Shown: piece after piece, positions 17,372 to 28,017 of the stretch | Layout: every line of letters starts with the position of its first letter | Position numbering within the stretch: the first letter of the stretch is position 1 | Translations under genes and position numbers: made by a program | Assembly (NCBI RefSeq): GCF_003240565.2 | Contig: NZ_CP117260.1 | Coordinates: forward strand, 238,268 to 302,267 | Length of the DNA: 64,000 bases | From: Rhizobium tumorigenes | GTDB lineage: Bacteria; Pseudomonadota; Alphaproteobacteria; Rhizobiales; Rhizobiaceae | Reading direction: 5' to 3' | Notes under the pieces: model-generated | What the model was told of the DNA's origin: nothing | Databases searched by the model: none | Seen by the model: the letters and a program-made list of their open reading frames with translations, nothing else

Positions 17372-18507
17372 ACGGCAATCCCTTTTTCTGCAGTTTCAAA
17401 CATCTGGCCGAAGCGTGGCGAAAGCGCCCCGAAGACCGCAAGCGCCGCTGCGCCGCGCAGCGCTGAATACTGGCAATCGCTCGCCACCATCACGCGTGGG
17501 TGGGCGCGGTCGGAGCGGGCAGAAACCGAGCTGTTGAGCCCGTCGACCAGCGAGGCCAGCTCGTCTATCAGCGGCTGTGGTGCCAGGCCGCCGATGACGA
17601 CGGTTTCGGGATCGAAGAGGTTCTCGATGGTGCGGATCGTGTTGCGGAAGATCGGCGCGATCTCGCGCACCCAGTCGGCCTCCGACAGTCCGCGCCGGTT
17701 GAAGGCATCGAGTGACAGATAGCGCTCCAGGCAGCCGTGGTTGCCGCACGGGCAGGGCTCGCCGTCGGGGACGGCCGGCATGTGGCCGATTTCCCCCGCA
17801 TTCCCCCAGGCCCCCCGCATAACGAGGCCGTCATGCATCATGGCGCCGCCGAGGCCGACGCTGAAGAACAGGTAGTAGTAATCCGAAAGCTGCTGCCCGA
17901 GGCCGTAAAGCTGCTCGCCGAGCGCTGCGGCTGCCATGTCGTTCTCGAAGAACGCAGGCAGGCCCGTGGCGTCGGCAAGCCGCTGGCGGATGTCGACGTT
18001 CTTCCAGCCGATCATCGTCGTGGAGCCGACGAAGCTCATGGATTCGACGTCGAAGGGTCCCGGCAGCGCCAGGCCCGCGCCCAGCAACCGGCCGCCGCGA
18101 AGGCCTGCCTTCAGCTCGGAGATCATGTCTTCGATCAGCGCGAAAGCTTCGTCCGGCATTGGATTCAAGGCGACGCAATGGCGGCTGTCGACAACGTCAC
18201 CGAGCAGGTTGACCAGCGCGGCCTCGATGAAAAGCGGTGTGATGTGGATCCCGATTGAAAGCCCGCCGTCGGGATTGATGGTCAGCGTCGAGGGCGGAAT
18301 GCCGCGTCCGCGGGGCTCCTCTTTTACGGACAGGATGAGGCCCTGTTCCTCGAGTTCGCGGACGATGGTGGAAACGGTCTGCACGGTCAGTCCCACTCGG
18401 GTGGCGATATCGCCACGGGTGGTCGGGCCGAGAAGCCGGATCGATTCCAGCACGATCCGCCGGTTGTACGGCCTTCCCGACTCCTGATTGGTGCCCCGCA
18501 ATGCCAT
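17368..18507 (-). CDS. ROK-family transcriptional repressor (NagC/XylR type)
   Basis: 379-residue protein with an N-terminal winged helix-turn-helix (TRGDIATRVGLTVQTVSTIV, roughly residues 30-50) and a ROK sugar-kinase-like domain. The ROK zinc signature EPCPCGNHGCLE and GGAMMHDGLV are present. The kinase P-loop is degenerate, as in regulatory ROK proteins. It should bind the imported sugar and derepress this operon. ATG 18507 is chosen because GGAG lies seven bases upstream; the frame is open for 12 more codons. First gene of the five-gene minus-strand operon. Confidence 0.9.
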   Translation of the reverse strand: MALRGTNQESGRPYNRRIVLESIRLLGPTTRGDIATRVGLTVQTVSTIVRELEEQGLILSVKEEPRGRGIPPSTLTINPDGGLSIGIHITPLFIEAALVNLLGDVVDSRHCVALNPMPDEAFALIEDMISELKAGLRGGRLLGAGLALPGPFDVESMSFVGSTTMIGWKNVDIRQRLADATGLPAFFENDMAAAALGEQLYGLGQQLSDYYYLFFSVGLGGAMMHDGLVMRGAWGNAGEIGHMPAVPDGEPCPCGNHGCLERYLSLDAFNRRGLSEADWVREIAPIFRNTIRTIENLFDPETVVIGGLAPQPLIDELASLVDGLNSSVSARSDRAHPRVMVASDCQYSALRGAAALAVFGALSPRFGQMFETAEKGIAV

Positions 18508-18873
18508 CCCAAAACTCCATGCAAGCTCAGGATGGCAGCACAATTCTATTTAGTCAAATGGTTTTCATAAATAATGATGGCTGTCGATTCTGCCGTTTTC
18601 CTAGGCAAAAAATTGTTTATTAATGTCGCGATCCATCATTATCGCAGGATTGCCGCAAGACACGCCGATGGATTTGGAGAGGGAATGGTCGTGCAGGCCT
18701 CAGGCCCCGTGAGCGATATGTTCGGCGCCATCCATTGTCTGGGGGACGGTTAGAGATGCTCGTATTGTCGCTCTTTCGTGATCTTCGGTTGACAGCCCGT
18801 CCAGCCTTGGGGACGTTCGCGTGCGAGGCGACGAGTCGCCAGCCAGATGCCGATAGCGCCAGGAGTACAGACG
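18508..18873. promoter_or_regulatory. Divergent control region with a 10-base inverted repeat
   Basis: Gene-free 366 bases between the ROK-repressor operon and the D-amino-acid enzyme gene. The part 18541-18645 is markedly AT-rich against its surroundings. It holds a perfect inverted repeat, ATAATGATGG (18571-18580) and CCATCATTAT (18633-18642), separated by 52 bases, which could be a pair of operators bridged by the ROK protein. The rest (18660-18860) has no convincing gene on either strand; the open frames there lack ribosome sites and family features. Confidence 0.45.
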
Positions 18874-19977
18874 ATGCTGCATGCCCGTCCATTCGAAATG
18901 ATGCCCAAGCCGGGCGATGCGATTGCCGACCTTTCAACGCCACGACCGGTCATCGACGAGGACAGGATGACGGCGAACATAGAGCGGGTGCAGGCCTACG
19001 CGGACAGCCACGGGCTGGATTTTCGCCCACATATCAAGACACACAAGCTGATCAGCGTCGCCGCACAGCAGGTCGCAGCCGGCGCCAAGGGGATAAACTG
19101 CCAGAAGGTCACCGAGGCCGAGGTCTTCGCCGATGCGGGTTTCGACGATATCCTGATTACCTTCAACATTCTCGGCGCCGAGAAACTCGATCGACTTGCC
19201 GCCCTCAACGAGCGCATATCGAGCCTCAAGGTCGTGGCCGACAGCCGGATAACGGTCGATGGACTCTCAGGCCGTTTCAACAGTTCGAAGACGCTTACGG
19301 TGCTCGTCGAATGCGACACCGGCGCCGGTCGATGCGGCGTCGCCGATCCTGACCAAGCCTTTGATCTGGCGCGATATATCCACGAGAGCTCGGGTCTTGT
19401 CTTCGGCGGACTTTTGACCTATCCAAAGCCGGATTCGGCGAATGCAGTCCAGGCCTATTTCGCCCGTGCCGCGGTGCTGCTGGCAGACGCCGGTATCCCG
19501 TGCCCTGTTATCAGCAGCGGCGGCACACCGAGCCTGTTCGACGGGCACGATGTGAAGGCGGCAACCGAATACAGGGCAGGCACCTATGTCTACAATGACC
19601 GTTCGCTGATCCGCGCCGGACATTGCACCGAGGCCGATTGCGCCATGACCATTCTCGCCACCGTCGTTTCACGCCCGGCACCCGGCCGCGCCGTGATCGA
19701 CGCTGGAGTAAAGGTTCTCACCAGCGATCTGCTCGGCTTTTCCGACTACGGCCTCGTCGCCGACTTTCCGGACGCCGTCATCAAGGCGCTCTCCGAGGAA
19801 CACGGGGTCATCGATATCTCCGCCTGCAACGACACCTTTCCCGCCATCGGTGAAAAGATCCGCATCATCCCGAACCACACCTGCGTCGTGACCAACATGT
19901 TCGACACCATGGTCTTCCACCGCAACGGCATCATCACCCGCACCGAAGACATCGCCGCCCGCGGCATGGTCTGGTGA
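18874..19977 (+). CDS. D-threonine aldolase / D-serine dehydratase-family PLP enzyme
   Basis: 367-residue fold-type III (alanine-racemase-like) PLP enzyme acting on D-beta-hydroxy amino acids. The PLP lysine is Lys55 in RPHIKTHKL. The C-terminal metal site is His335-x-Cys337 in PNHTC. In this family His-x-Cys with zinc is characteristic of D-serine or D-threo-3-hydroxyaspartate dehydratases, whereas D-threonine aldolases carry His-x-Asp, so a dehydratase is the better guess. ATG 18874 has AGGAG eight bases upstream. The gene diverges from the sugar-importer operon, and an insertion sequence begins 33 bases after its stop codon. Possible alternative: 3-hydroxy-D-aspartate aldolase. Confidence 0.82.
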   Translation: MLHARPFEMMPKPGDAIADLSTPRPVIDEDRMTANIERVQAYADSHGLDFRPHIKTHKLISVAAQQVAAGAKGINCQKVTEAEVFADAGFDDILITFNILGAEKLDRLAALNERISSLKVVADSRITVDGLSGRFNSSKTLTVLVECDTGAGRCGVADPDQAFDLARYIHESSGLVFGGLLTYPKPDSANAVQAYFARAAVLLADAGIPCPVISSGGTPSLFDGHDVKAATEYRAGTYVYNDRSLIRAGHCTEADCAMTILATVVSRPAPGRAVIDAGVKVLTSDLLGFSDYGLVADFPDAVIKALSEEHGVIDISACNDTFPAIGEKIRIIPNHTCVVTNMFDTMVFHRNGIITRTEDIAARGMVW

Positions 19978-20004
19978 TGTTCCATAAGATGGATTACGCA
20001 TTTA

Positions 20005-20018
20005 CGGGCTGTAGCGGC
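20005..20018. repeat. Left copy of 14-base direct repeat flanking the IS
   Basis: ACGGGCTGTAGCGG here recurs at 21739-21752. At least the CGGGC part appears to be target-site duplication; the remainder either belongs to the duplication or reflects similarity between the element tip and a neighbouring IS remnant. Confidence 0.6.
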
Positions 20019-21739
20019 TATTTAGTAATGCGACAGTTGGGCCAGTTAGAGATGCGACAGTCTCGCCTTTCGATGCACTGGTCAACATCAACGTTGGGAG
20101 CAAGGATGACGACGTCCAGCCTGGTGGAGACCAGGAGCGAACGGAGTCGTCATGTCCTGTTTGATCACCATGTCACAGAAAGAATTGCATCGCCTCGAAG
20201 TCATCCAGAAGATCCGGGATCATCGCTTGAGTGTCGTTCAGGCGGCCGAACTGCTTGATCTCTGTCGCAGCCAGGTCCACAGGCTGCTGCAGGCTTATGA
20301 CAGTGCCGGTTCGGCCGGCCTCGTGTCGAAGAAGCGATCACGACCCAGCAATCGCCGCCACAGCGAAGATTTTCGCAATGCGGCGCTGGATCTGATCCGG
20401 GAACGCTATCTGGATTTCGGTCCGACGCTGGCGCGTGAGAAGCTGATCGAGCTTCATCAGATCTCGGTGGCCAAGGAGACGCTGCGCCAATGGATGACCG
20501 AGGCTGGTATCTGGACCTCGCGCCGAGCCCGCAAGAAGCGCGTGTTCCAACCGCGCGGCCGGCGCGACTGTTTTGGTGAACTCGTCCAGATTGACGGCTC
20601 GCATCACTGGTGGTTCGAAAGCCGCGGCCCCAAATGCGCCCTGCTCGTCTACATTGATGACGCCACCGGCAAACTGTTGCATCTGCGCTTTGCCGGATCG
20701 GAGAACACATTCGACTACCTGCATGCGACGAAGGCCTATCTGCAGCAATGGGGCAAACCGCTGGCTTTCTACAGCGACAAGCATGGTGTCTTTCGGGCGA
20801 CCCATGCGTCGGAGAAAGACCGGACGAGCGGCCTGACGCAGTTTGGACGCGCGCTTTATGAGCTGAACATCGACATCATCTGCGCCAACACCCCGCAAGC
20901 CAAGGGCCGGGTTGAACGCGCCAACCAGACGCTGCAGGATCGGCTGGTGAAGGAGTTACGGCTACACGGCATCGATACGATCGCGGCGGCCAATGCCTAT
21001 GCGCCGGAATTTATCGCCGACTTCAATGGTCGTTTCGGCAAGTCACCACGCAATCCGAAGGACATGCACCGGTCGCTGGCCGATCATGAGAACCTTGATG
21101 GCGCTATGTGCCGGAAGGAAGTCCGCACGTTGTCGCAAGCTTTGACGCTGCGCTACGACAAGGTGTTGTTCATTCTCGATCCGACTGACCTCTCCAGGCC
21201 ACTTTCGGGAAAGAAGGTTGTTGTCTGCGATTATCCCGACGGTCGCCTCGAGATCATGCACGAGAGCTTTGCCCTGCCCTACAGAACGTTCGACAAGCTG
21301 CGGTCGGTCCATCGGCCGGACGTCGTTGAGAACAAGCGTCTGGACGACATGCTGTCTGTTGTCGCCGAGATGCAGGCCGGGCGCGAACTGCACCGTAGCA
21401 AGAGCGGTCCCCGCCGCACCGGCCAGACGGATCACATGTTCGGCATTCGCGACGGCAGCCAGGGCAATGGCTATCAGAAGCGCGGTCGCAAGCCGAGGAC
21501 AGATTACATGAACGACCCGGCGGTGATTGCAAAGCGGCAGAAGGCGCTGGCGCGGATGGAGGCTGCCGAATGAACAGAAGCGCACATCGTCTCAAAGCTA
21601 AAGCCGAAACGGTGTTCTCCACCGCCCCCGCTCCGCCCTTGCAACCCGGACCAGCCGGGCGGATCGGGGGCTGACCCGCAGAGCCAGTGTCGCATTTCTA
21701 AATGGCTGACACCGTCGCGTCTCTAACCAGCTTTGACAC
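20011..21739 (+). mobile_element. IS1202-like (ISNCY) insertion sequence, apparently intact
   Basis: A 1,729-base element. The left tip reads TGTAGCGGC and the complement of the right tip TGTCAAAGC. The ends stay alignable for about 28 bases (18 matches), including TTAG-x4-GCGAC blocks repeated just inside each end. The sequence CGGGC occurs directly before the left tip (20006-20010) and directly after the right tip (21740-21744), a 5-base target duplication. A longer direct repeat, ACGGGCTGTAGCGG, is present at 20005-20018 and 21739-21752; if that is the duplication, the element would be 20019-21738. One complete transposase gene lies inside. Confidence 0.75.
20152..21573 (+). CDS. ISNCY/IS1202-like family transposase
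   Basis: 473-residue DDE transposase. The N-terminal helix-turn-helix (LSVVQAAELLDLCRSQVHRL) recognises the ends. The integrase core follows, with the first Asp in LVQIDGSHHWW, the second in FYSDKHGVF, and a Glu in KGRVERANQTLQDRL; the C-terminus is basic. ATG 20152 has GGAG six bases upstream; an in-frame ATG at 20170 starts at the more typical MSQKELHRLE. The frame is intact, so the element may be active. A truncated relative lies 550 bases downstream. Confidence 0.88.
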   Translation: MSCLITMSQKELHRLEVIQKIRDHRLSVVQAAELLDLCRSQVHRLLQAYDSAGSAGLVSKKRSRPSNRRHSEDFRNAALDLIRERYLDFGPTLAREKLIELHQISVAKETLRQWMTEAGIWTSRRARKKRVFQPRGRRDCFGELVQIDGSHHWWFESRGPKCALLVYIDDATGKLLHLRFAGSENTFDYLHATKAYLQQWGKPLAFYSDKHGVFRATHASEKDRTSGLTQFGRALYELNIDIICANTPQAKGRVERANQTLQDRLVKELRLHGIDTIAAANAYAPEFIADFNGRFGKSPRNPKDMHRSLADHENLDGAMCRKEVRTLSQALTLRYDKVLFILDPTDLSRPLSGKKVVVCDYPDGRLEIMHESFALPYRTFDKLRSVHRPDVVENKRLDDMLSVVAEMQAGRELHRSKSGPRRTGQTDHMFGIRDGSQGNGYQKRGRKPRTDYMNDPAVIAKRQKALARMEAAE

Positions 21740-21752
21740 GGGCTGTAGCGGG
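21739..21752. repeat. Right copy of 14-base direct repeat flanking the IS
   Basis: Second copy of ACGGGCTGTAGCGG, directly after the right tip. The sequence that follows (GGGTGGGTTCAAGGATGAAA) may be the left end of the adjoining IS30 remnant. Confidence 0.6.
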
Positions 21753-21817
21753 GGTGGGTTCAAGGATGAAATGCGACTTGCCAATGATTTCAAGAGTTTT
21801 AATTTGGAGATTTTGGT

Positions 21818-21985
21818 ATGTCTCGATGCTATACGCAGATCACCCTCGCCGATCGCCGACGCCTGCATCACCTAGTGGCGGCAAACGTTTCCATCAAAGG
21901 CAATTGCGCGTCAAAGCTTCACATTTGATCGTGGTACCGAGTTTGCCGGGCTCAGGGCTTTAGAAGATGGGATCGGTGCGTGCAG
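21818..21985 (+). pseudogene. Internally deleted IS30-family transposase remnant
   Basis: The 5' part translates as MSRCYTQITLADRRRLHHLV, the start of an IS30-type helix-turn-helix domain. It breaks off after about 30 residues. Shifted by one frame, from about 21922, the sequence reads TFDRGTEFAGLRALEDGIGA, matching the catalytic core near the C-terminus of IS30 transposases. About three quarters of the gene is missing between the two parts, so this is a deletion scar rather than a working gene. It adjoins the intact IS1202-like element. Confidence 0.75.
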
Positions 21986-22128
21986 TAGGTTACGACAGCT
22001 GATCCCTATCCTGCAAAGCAGGCATGATGCACTTGGATAGCTTCTCCACCGCAAAGTTGAAGTGTCCTGTTTGTGCAAAGTTGGAATGTCATACTCCCGG
22101 GGTCTGATTGACGTGTGGGAGATTGCAG

Positions 22129-22395
22129 ATGGGATTGATAGCGATGAGCGAGCGCGATCTTCAGCGGATCGAGGTTTTGTCAAAGGTTGTCGATGGGCGG
22201 ATGACGTTAGTGACGGCGGCGCATGTGCTGGGCTTGAGCACGCGCCAGATGCATCGGCTGCTGGACAGTTTCCGGACGACGGGTGCGGCTTCGATCCGCC
22301 ACAAAGCAATTGGGCGACCGTCGAACAACCGGGGCAGTTCTGGTTTTCGCGATTACGCAGTGATGTTGGTTCGTGAACGCTATGCGAATTTCTGA
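22129..22395 (+). pseudogene. Truncated second ISNCY/IS1202-like transposase
   Basis: Encodes only the N-terminal helix-turn-helix part of a transposase related to the one at 20152-21573. MSERDLQRIEVLSKVVDGRM corresponds to MSQKELHRLEVIQKIRDHRL there, and both share RPSNxR and the VRERYxxF / IRERYLDF block. Similarity ends abruptly after AATTTC at 22392, where the intact gene continues with the catalytic core and this copy meets a stop. The element's left end is probably near 22050-22090 (TGTCCTGTTTGTGCAAAG). The junction lies only about 80 bases from the katG terminator. Confidence 0.8.
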
Positions 22396-22471
22396 CCGGG
22401 CAGTTCATGCTGGAGGAAAATGATGTGGCGCGGGCGGTTCAGAGCGTCTCCAGACTGCACCACAAAACGCA

Positions 22472-22502
22472 AAGGGGAAAGGCCTCTGTGGCCCTTCCCC
22501 TT
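22472..22502 (-). terminator. Rho-independent terminator of katG
   Basis: A 13-base-pair stem, AAGGGGAAAGGCC (22472-22484) with GGCCCTTCCCCTT (22490-22502), one G-U-type mismatch, loop TCTGT. On the minus strand it is followed by TTTGCGTTTTG. It lies 24 bases past the katG stop. Confidence 0.75.
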
Positions 22503-22525
22503 CGTGGTAGAAGAATACGCAGCTA

Positions 22526-24898
<2,373 letters not shown>

Positions 24899-24943
24899 TT
24901 ATGATCACTGTCGCACTCGCGCGCGTCGCGGAATGCCATTTTC

Positions 24944-26254
24944 TCACTCCGGATCTTCCAGGCTGAACATTTCATTGCGTTCGTCGTAGGCAAACAGCTC
25001 TGCGTACCTTGCCCATGAAACGATGGTCCTAAGGGTTTCGTCAGCGCGGGAGGCCGTCATGTAGTCTTCCAGTTCGTTTCGGAAACGGGCTGCCGGGGCT
25101 GTGTGGGTGGTGCGTTCGTCGAGCACGCGCCTGATGAGGCCCATCAGCGGCACGTAGGTAACCAGATGCTCGGCGAAGAGCTTCTTGCGGGCGTCGGTGG
25201 CGAGATGGGCGAATTTGGTTCCGGCTTCGGTGAGCACGAGGTCGCCTTCGCTGAGGTGGGCGAAGCGCAAGAGTTGCAAGGCTTCGCCGAGATGAAAGAG
25301 CTCATCCGCCTCGAGCTGCAGGGTTTCTGCAAGGACGGGAAGGTCTGCCCGCCCGTGATAGGGCGCTCCTGCCAGTGCCTCCATCAGTCCGGACAGGATA
25401 TTGGTCGACACCGGTTCAAGCACCATGCCCATCCCGGTTCCCGGAATGCCCTCCATCTCGGTTGCTCGCGGCTCGGCTCTCTGGGTCATCAGCGCATAGA
25501 TACTCTCGACCAGCTGCCGGAACGCCGGATCGAGGCGGTTCCTCGGGTGCATCAGGTCGATTTTTACCTCACGGGCGACCCGGCCGGGGTTCGACGAGAA
25601 CACCAGTATGCGGTCGCACATGAGGACGGCCTCCTCGATATTGTGGGTCACCATCAGCACCGACTTGATGGGCAGCCGGCCTTCGATCCAGAGGTCGATC
25701 ATGTCGGTGCGCAATGTCTCGGCGGTGAGGACGTCGAGTGCGGAGAAAGGCTCGTCCATCAACAGCAGGTCCGGATGGACGACAAGGGCGCGCGCAAAGC
25801 CGACGCGCTGGCGCATGCCGCCGGACAATTCCTTCGGATAGGCATTCTCGAAGCCGTCGAGGCCGATCAGGTCGATGGCAGCCAAGGCCAGCGATCGCCG
25901 CTCCGCCCGGTCGACACCCTTGGCCTCGAGCCCGAGTTCGACATTCTGCAGCACGGTCAGCCAGGGAAAGAGCGCAAAGGACTGGAACACCATCGAGATA
26001 CCCACGGGTGGCCCGGCGATCGGGTTGCCGCGATATGTAGCCTCGCCGGACGACGGTGGAAGCAGCCCGGCGATGATGCGCAGCAGCGTCGACTTGCCGG
26101 AGCCGGAGCGGCCGAGCAGTCCGACGATCTCACCCTGGGAGATGGTCACGTCGACATTGTCGAGAACGACGACATCGTTGCCGTTGGCCTTGGGGAACGA
26201 GCGGCAGACCTTGCTGATATCGATTAGCGACGCCTTGGCGGTTTGGTCGAGCAT
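24944..26254 (-). CDS. NitT/TauT-type ABC ATPase with AAA-associated C-terminal domain
   Basis: 436-residue protein. Residues 1-260 are an SsuB/TauB-like ATPase with Walker A GRSGSGKST (48-56), Q-loop VFQSFALFPWL, signature LSGGMRQRVGFARAL and Walker B LLLMDEPFSALD. The remaining 170 residues form the helical domain found C-terminal in a rhizobial/proteobacterial subset of these ATPases (EADELFHLGEALQLLRFAHL; MTASRADETLRTIVSWARYA). That extension probably regulates activity. It follows the fused permease gene by 29 bases. Substrate is unclear because no binding protein is encoded nearby. Confidence 0.9.
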   Translation of the reverse strand: MLDQTAKASLIDISKVCRSFPKANGNDVVVLDNVDVTISQGEIVGLLGRSGSGKSTLLRIIAGLLPPSSGEATYRGNPIAGPPVGISMVFQSFALFPWLTVLQNVELGLEAKGVDRAERRSLALAAIDLIGLDGFENAYPKELSGGMRQRVGFARALVVHPDLLLMDEPFSALDVLTAETLRTDMIDLWIEGRLPIKSVLMVTHNIEEAVLMCDRILVFSSNPGRVAREVKIDLMHPRNRLDPAFRQLVESIYALMTQRAEPRATEMEGIPGTGMGMVLEPVSTNILSGLMEALAGAPYHGRADLPVLAETLQLEADELFHLGEALQLLRFAHLSEGDLVLTEAGTKFAHLATDARKKLFAEHLVTYVPLMGLIRRVLDERTTHTAPAARFRNELEDYMTASRADETLRTIVSWARYAELFAYDERNEMFSLEDPE

Positions 26255-26283
26255 AGGATTTGTCCCTTACGATAGGAGGCGGA

Positions 26284-28017
26284 TCAGCCGAGCCGCAGGT
26301 GGCGTTCGCCGAAGGCGTAAAGCGGCCTCCAGAGCAGGCGGTTGAACAGGGTGACAAAGGTACACATCACGATAATGCCAAGGACGACACGCGGGAAATC
26401 GCCGTTCACGGTGGCATTGGCGATGTAGGAGCCAAGCCCGGGCGTCACCAGCTGGGTGTCGCCCCAGCTGGCGACCTCGGCGACGATGCTGGCGTTCCAG
26501 GACCCGCCGGAGGCCGTGATGGCACCGGTGATGTAGTAGGGAAAGACACCGGGCAGGATGACTTTGATCCACCAGCGCCAGCCGGAAATGTGGAAGCTGC
26601 GGGCGGCCTCCTTGAGATCGCTCGGAAAGGCGCTGGCGCCGGCGATGACGTTGAACAGGATATACCACTGCGTGCCAAGGATCATCAGCGGGCTCAGCCA
26701 GATGTTGGCGTTGAGCCCGAACCGGACGATCACCACCACGAAGACGGGGAAAGCGATGTTGGCGGGGAAAGCTGCCAGGAACTGTGCCAGCGGCTGCACC
26801 TTTTCGGCAAGTTTTGGCCGGAGACCGATCCATACGCCGATCGGCACCCAGATCAGGGTGGCGATGGTCATCAGGACAACGACGCGCAGGAGCGTGATCG
26901 AACCATAAAGAACCGCCGTCGCCACATCCGACCAACCGATGTTGGCGCGGAGATAGTCCAGGCTGAGAAAGCCTCCCCAGGCTGCTGCAGCGACGATGGT
27001 AGCGATCCAGATCCAGTCTACCGCACGCGATCGTGCAACGCCCCTCGCCTTCGCGCCACCCGGCAGAAGTTTAGGCAGGCGAAAATTCCACACCTGCCGC
27101 GACATCCAGCGAAAGGGAGCCATGGCAATGCGCGTGACGCGTGACTTGCTTAACAGGTCCAGCATCCAGGATGTCGGCGCGACGCCCGAGGTTGTCGTTT
27201 CGAAACGAAACTTGTCGGCCCAGGCCACCAGCGGCCGGAACATCAGCTGGTCATAGAGCACGATGACGCAAAGCATGGCGATGACGGCATAGAATATCGC
27301 CATGATGTTCTGCTGCTTGATGGCCAGCGCCACATAAGACCCTATCCCGGGCAGGGTTATGGTGGTGTTGCCGACCGTGATCGCCTCCGAGGCAACGACG
27401 AAAAACCAGCCGCCGGACATCGACATCATGGTGTTCCAGACGAGCCCCGGCATGGCAAATGGCACGTCGAGACGCCAGAAGCGCTGCCATCCGCTCAGGT
27501 GGAAACCGCGTGCCACTTCTTCCAGGTCCTTGGGCTGGCTGCGCATGGACTGGTAGAGGCTGAAGGTCATGTTCCAGGCCTGGCTGGTGAAGATCGCAAA
27601 CACGGAGGCAAGTTCGGCGCCGAGCACGCGTCCGGGAAAGAGATTGAGGAAAAACGTTACGGTAAAAGTCAGGAAGCCCAGGATCGGAACAGATTGCAGG
27701 ATGTCGAGGATCGGGATCAGCACCATCTCGGCCCGTCGGCTTTTGGCCGCAAGTGCGGCATAGACGAAGGTGAAGGCCAGCGAGAACACGATTGCCAGCA
27801 GCATCCGCAAAATGGTGCGCAGGGCATAGACCGGCAGGTTGGCCGGATCGAGCGAAAGTGGCGCGACGTCGAGCGCCGAAAGCGGAACTGTCGTCACCCT
27901 TGCGCCATAGGCGAAGAGCACGATGGCACCAATGACAAGGAGCAGCGCCATGAAATCCCAATGGCTGGGCATCAGCGACCGGCGAATGGCAAGCGGCGCA
28001 AGTTTCTGCAATTTCAT
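26284..28017 (-). CDS. ABC transporter permease, two fused NitT/TauT-type domains
   Basis: 577-residue membrane protein in which two complete permease domains are joined head to tail. Each half has several membrane segments and its own EAA-type loop: DLEEVARGFHLSGWQRFWRL in the first, DLKEAARSFHISGWRWWIKV in the second. The repeat of FHxSGWxxxW supports internal duplication. ATG 28017 has CAGGAG seven bases upstream; the frame extends further without hydrophobic features. One polypeptide thus supplies the whole channel for the ATPase encoded 29 bases downstream. No solute-binding protein gene lies within reach, so the binding protein is encoded elsewhere or is not used. Confidence 0.9.
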   Translation of the reverse strand: MKLQKLAPLAIRRSLMPSHWDFMALLLVIGAIVLFAYGARVTTVPLSALDVAPLSLDPANLPVYALRTILRMLLAIVFSLAFTFVYAALAAKSRRAEMVLIPILDILQSVPILGFLTFTVTFFLNLFPGRVLGAELASVFAIFTSQAWNMTFSLYQSMRSQPKDLEEVARGFHLSGWQRFWRLDVPFAMPGLVWNTMMSMSGGWFFVVASEAITVGNTTITLPGIGSYVALAIKQQNIMAIFYAVIAMLCVIVLYDQLMFRPLVAWADKFRFETTTSGVAPTSWMLDLLSKSRVTRIAMAPFRWMSRQVWNFRLPKLLPGGAKARGVARSRAVDWIWIATIVAAAAWGGFLSLDYLRANIGWSDVATAVLYGSITLLRVVVLMTIATLIWVPIGVWIGLRPKLAEKVQPLAQFLAAFPANIAFPVFVVVIVRFGLNANIWLSPLMILGTQWYILFNVIAGASAFPSDLKEAARSFHISGWRWWIKVILPGVFPYYITGAITASGGSWNASIVAEVASWGDTQLVTPGLGSYIANATVNGDFPRVVLGIIVMCTFVTLFNRLLWRPLYAFGERHLRLG

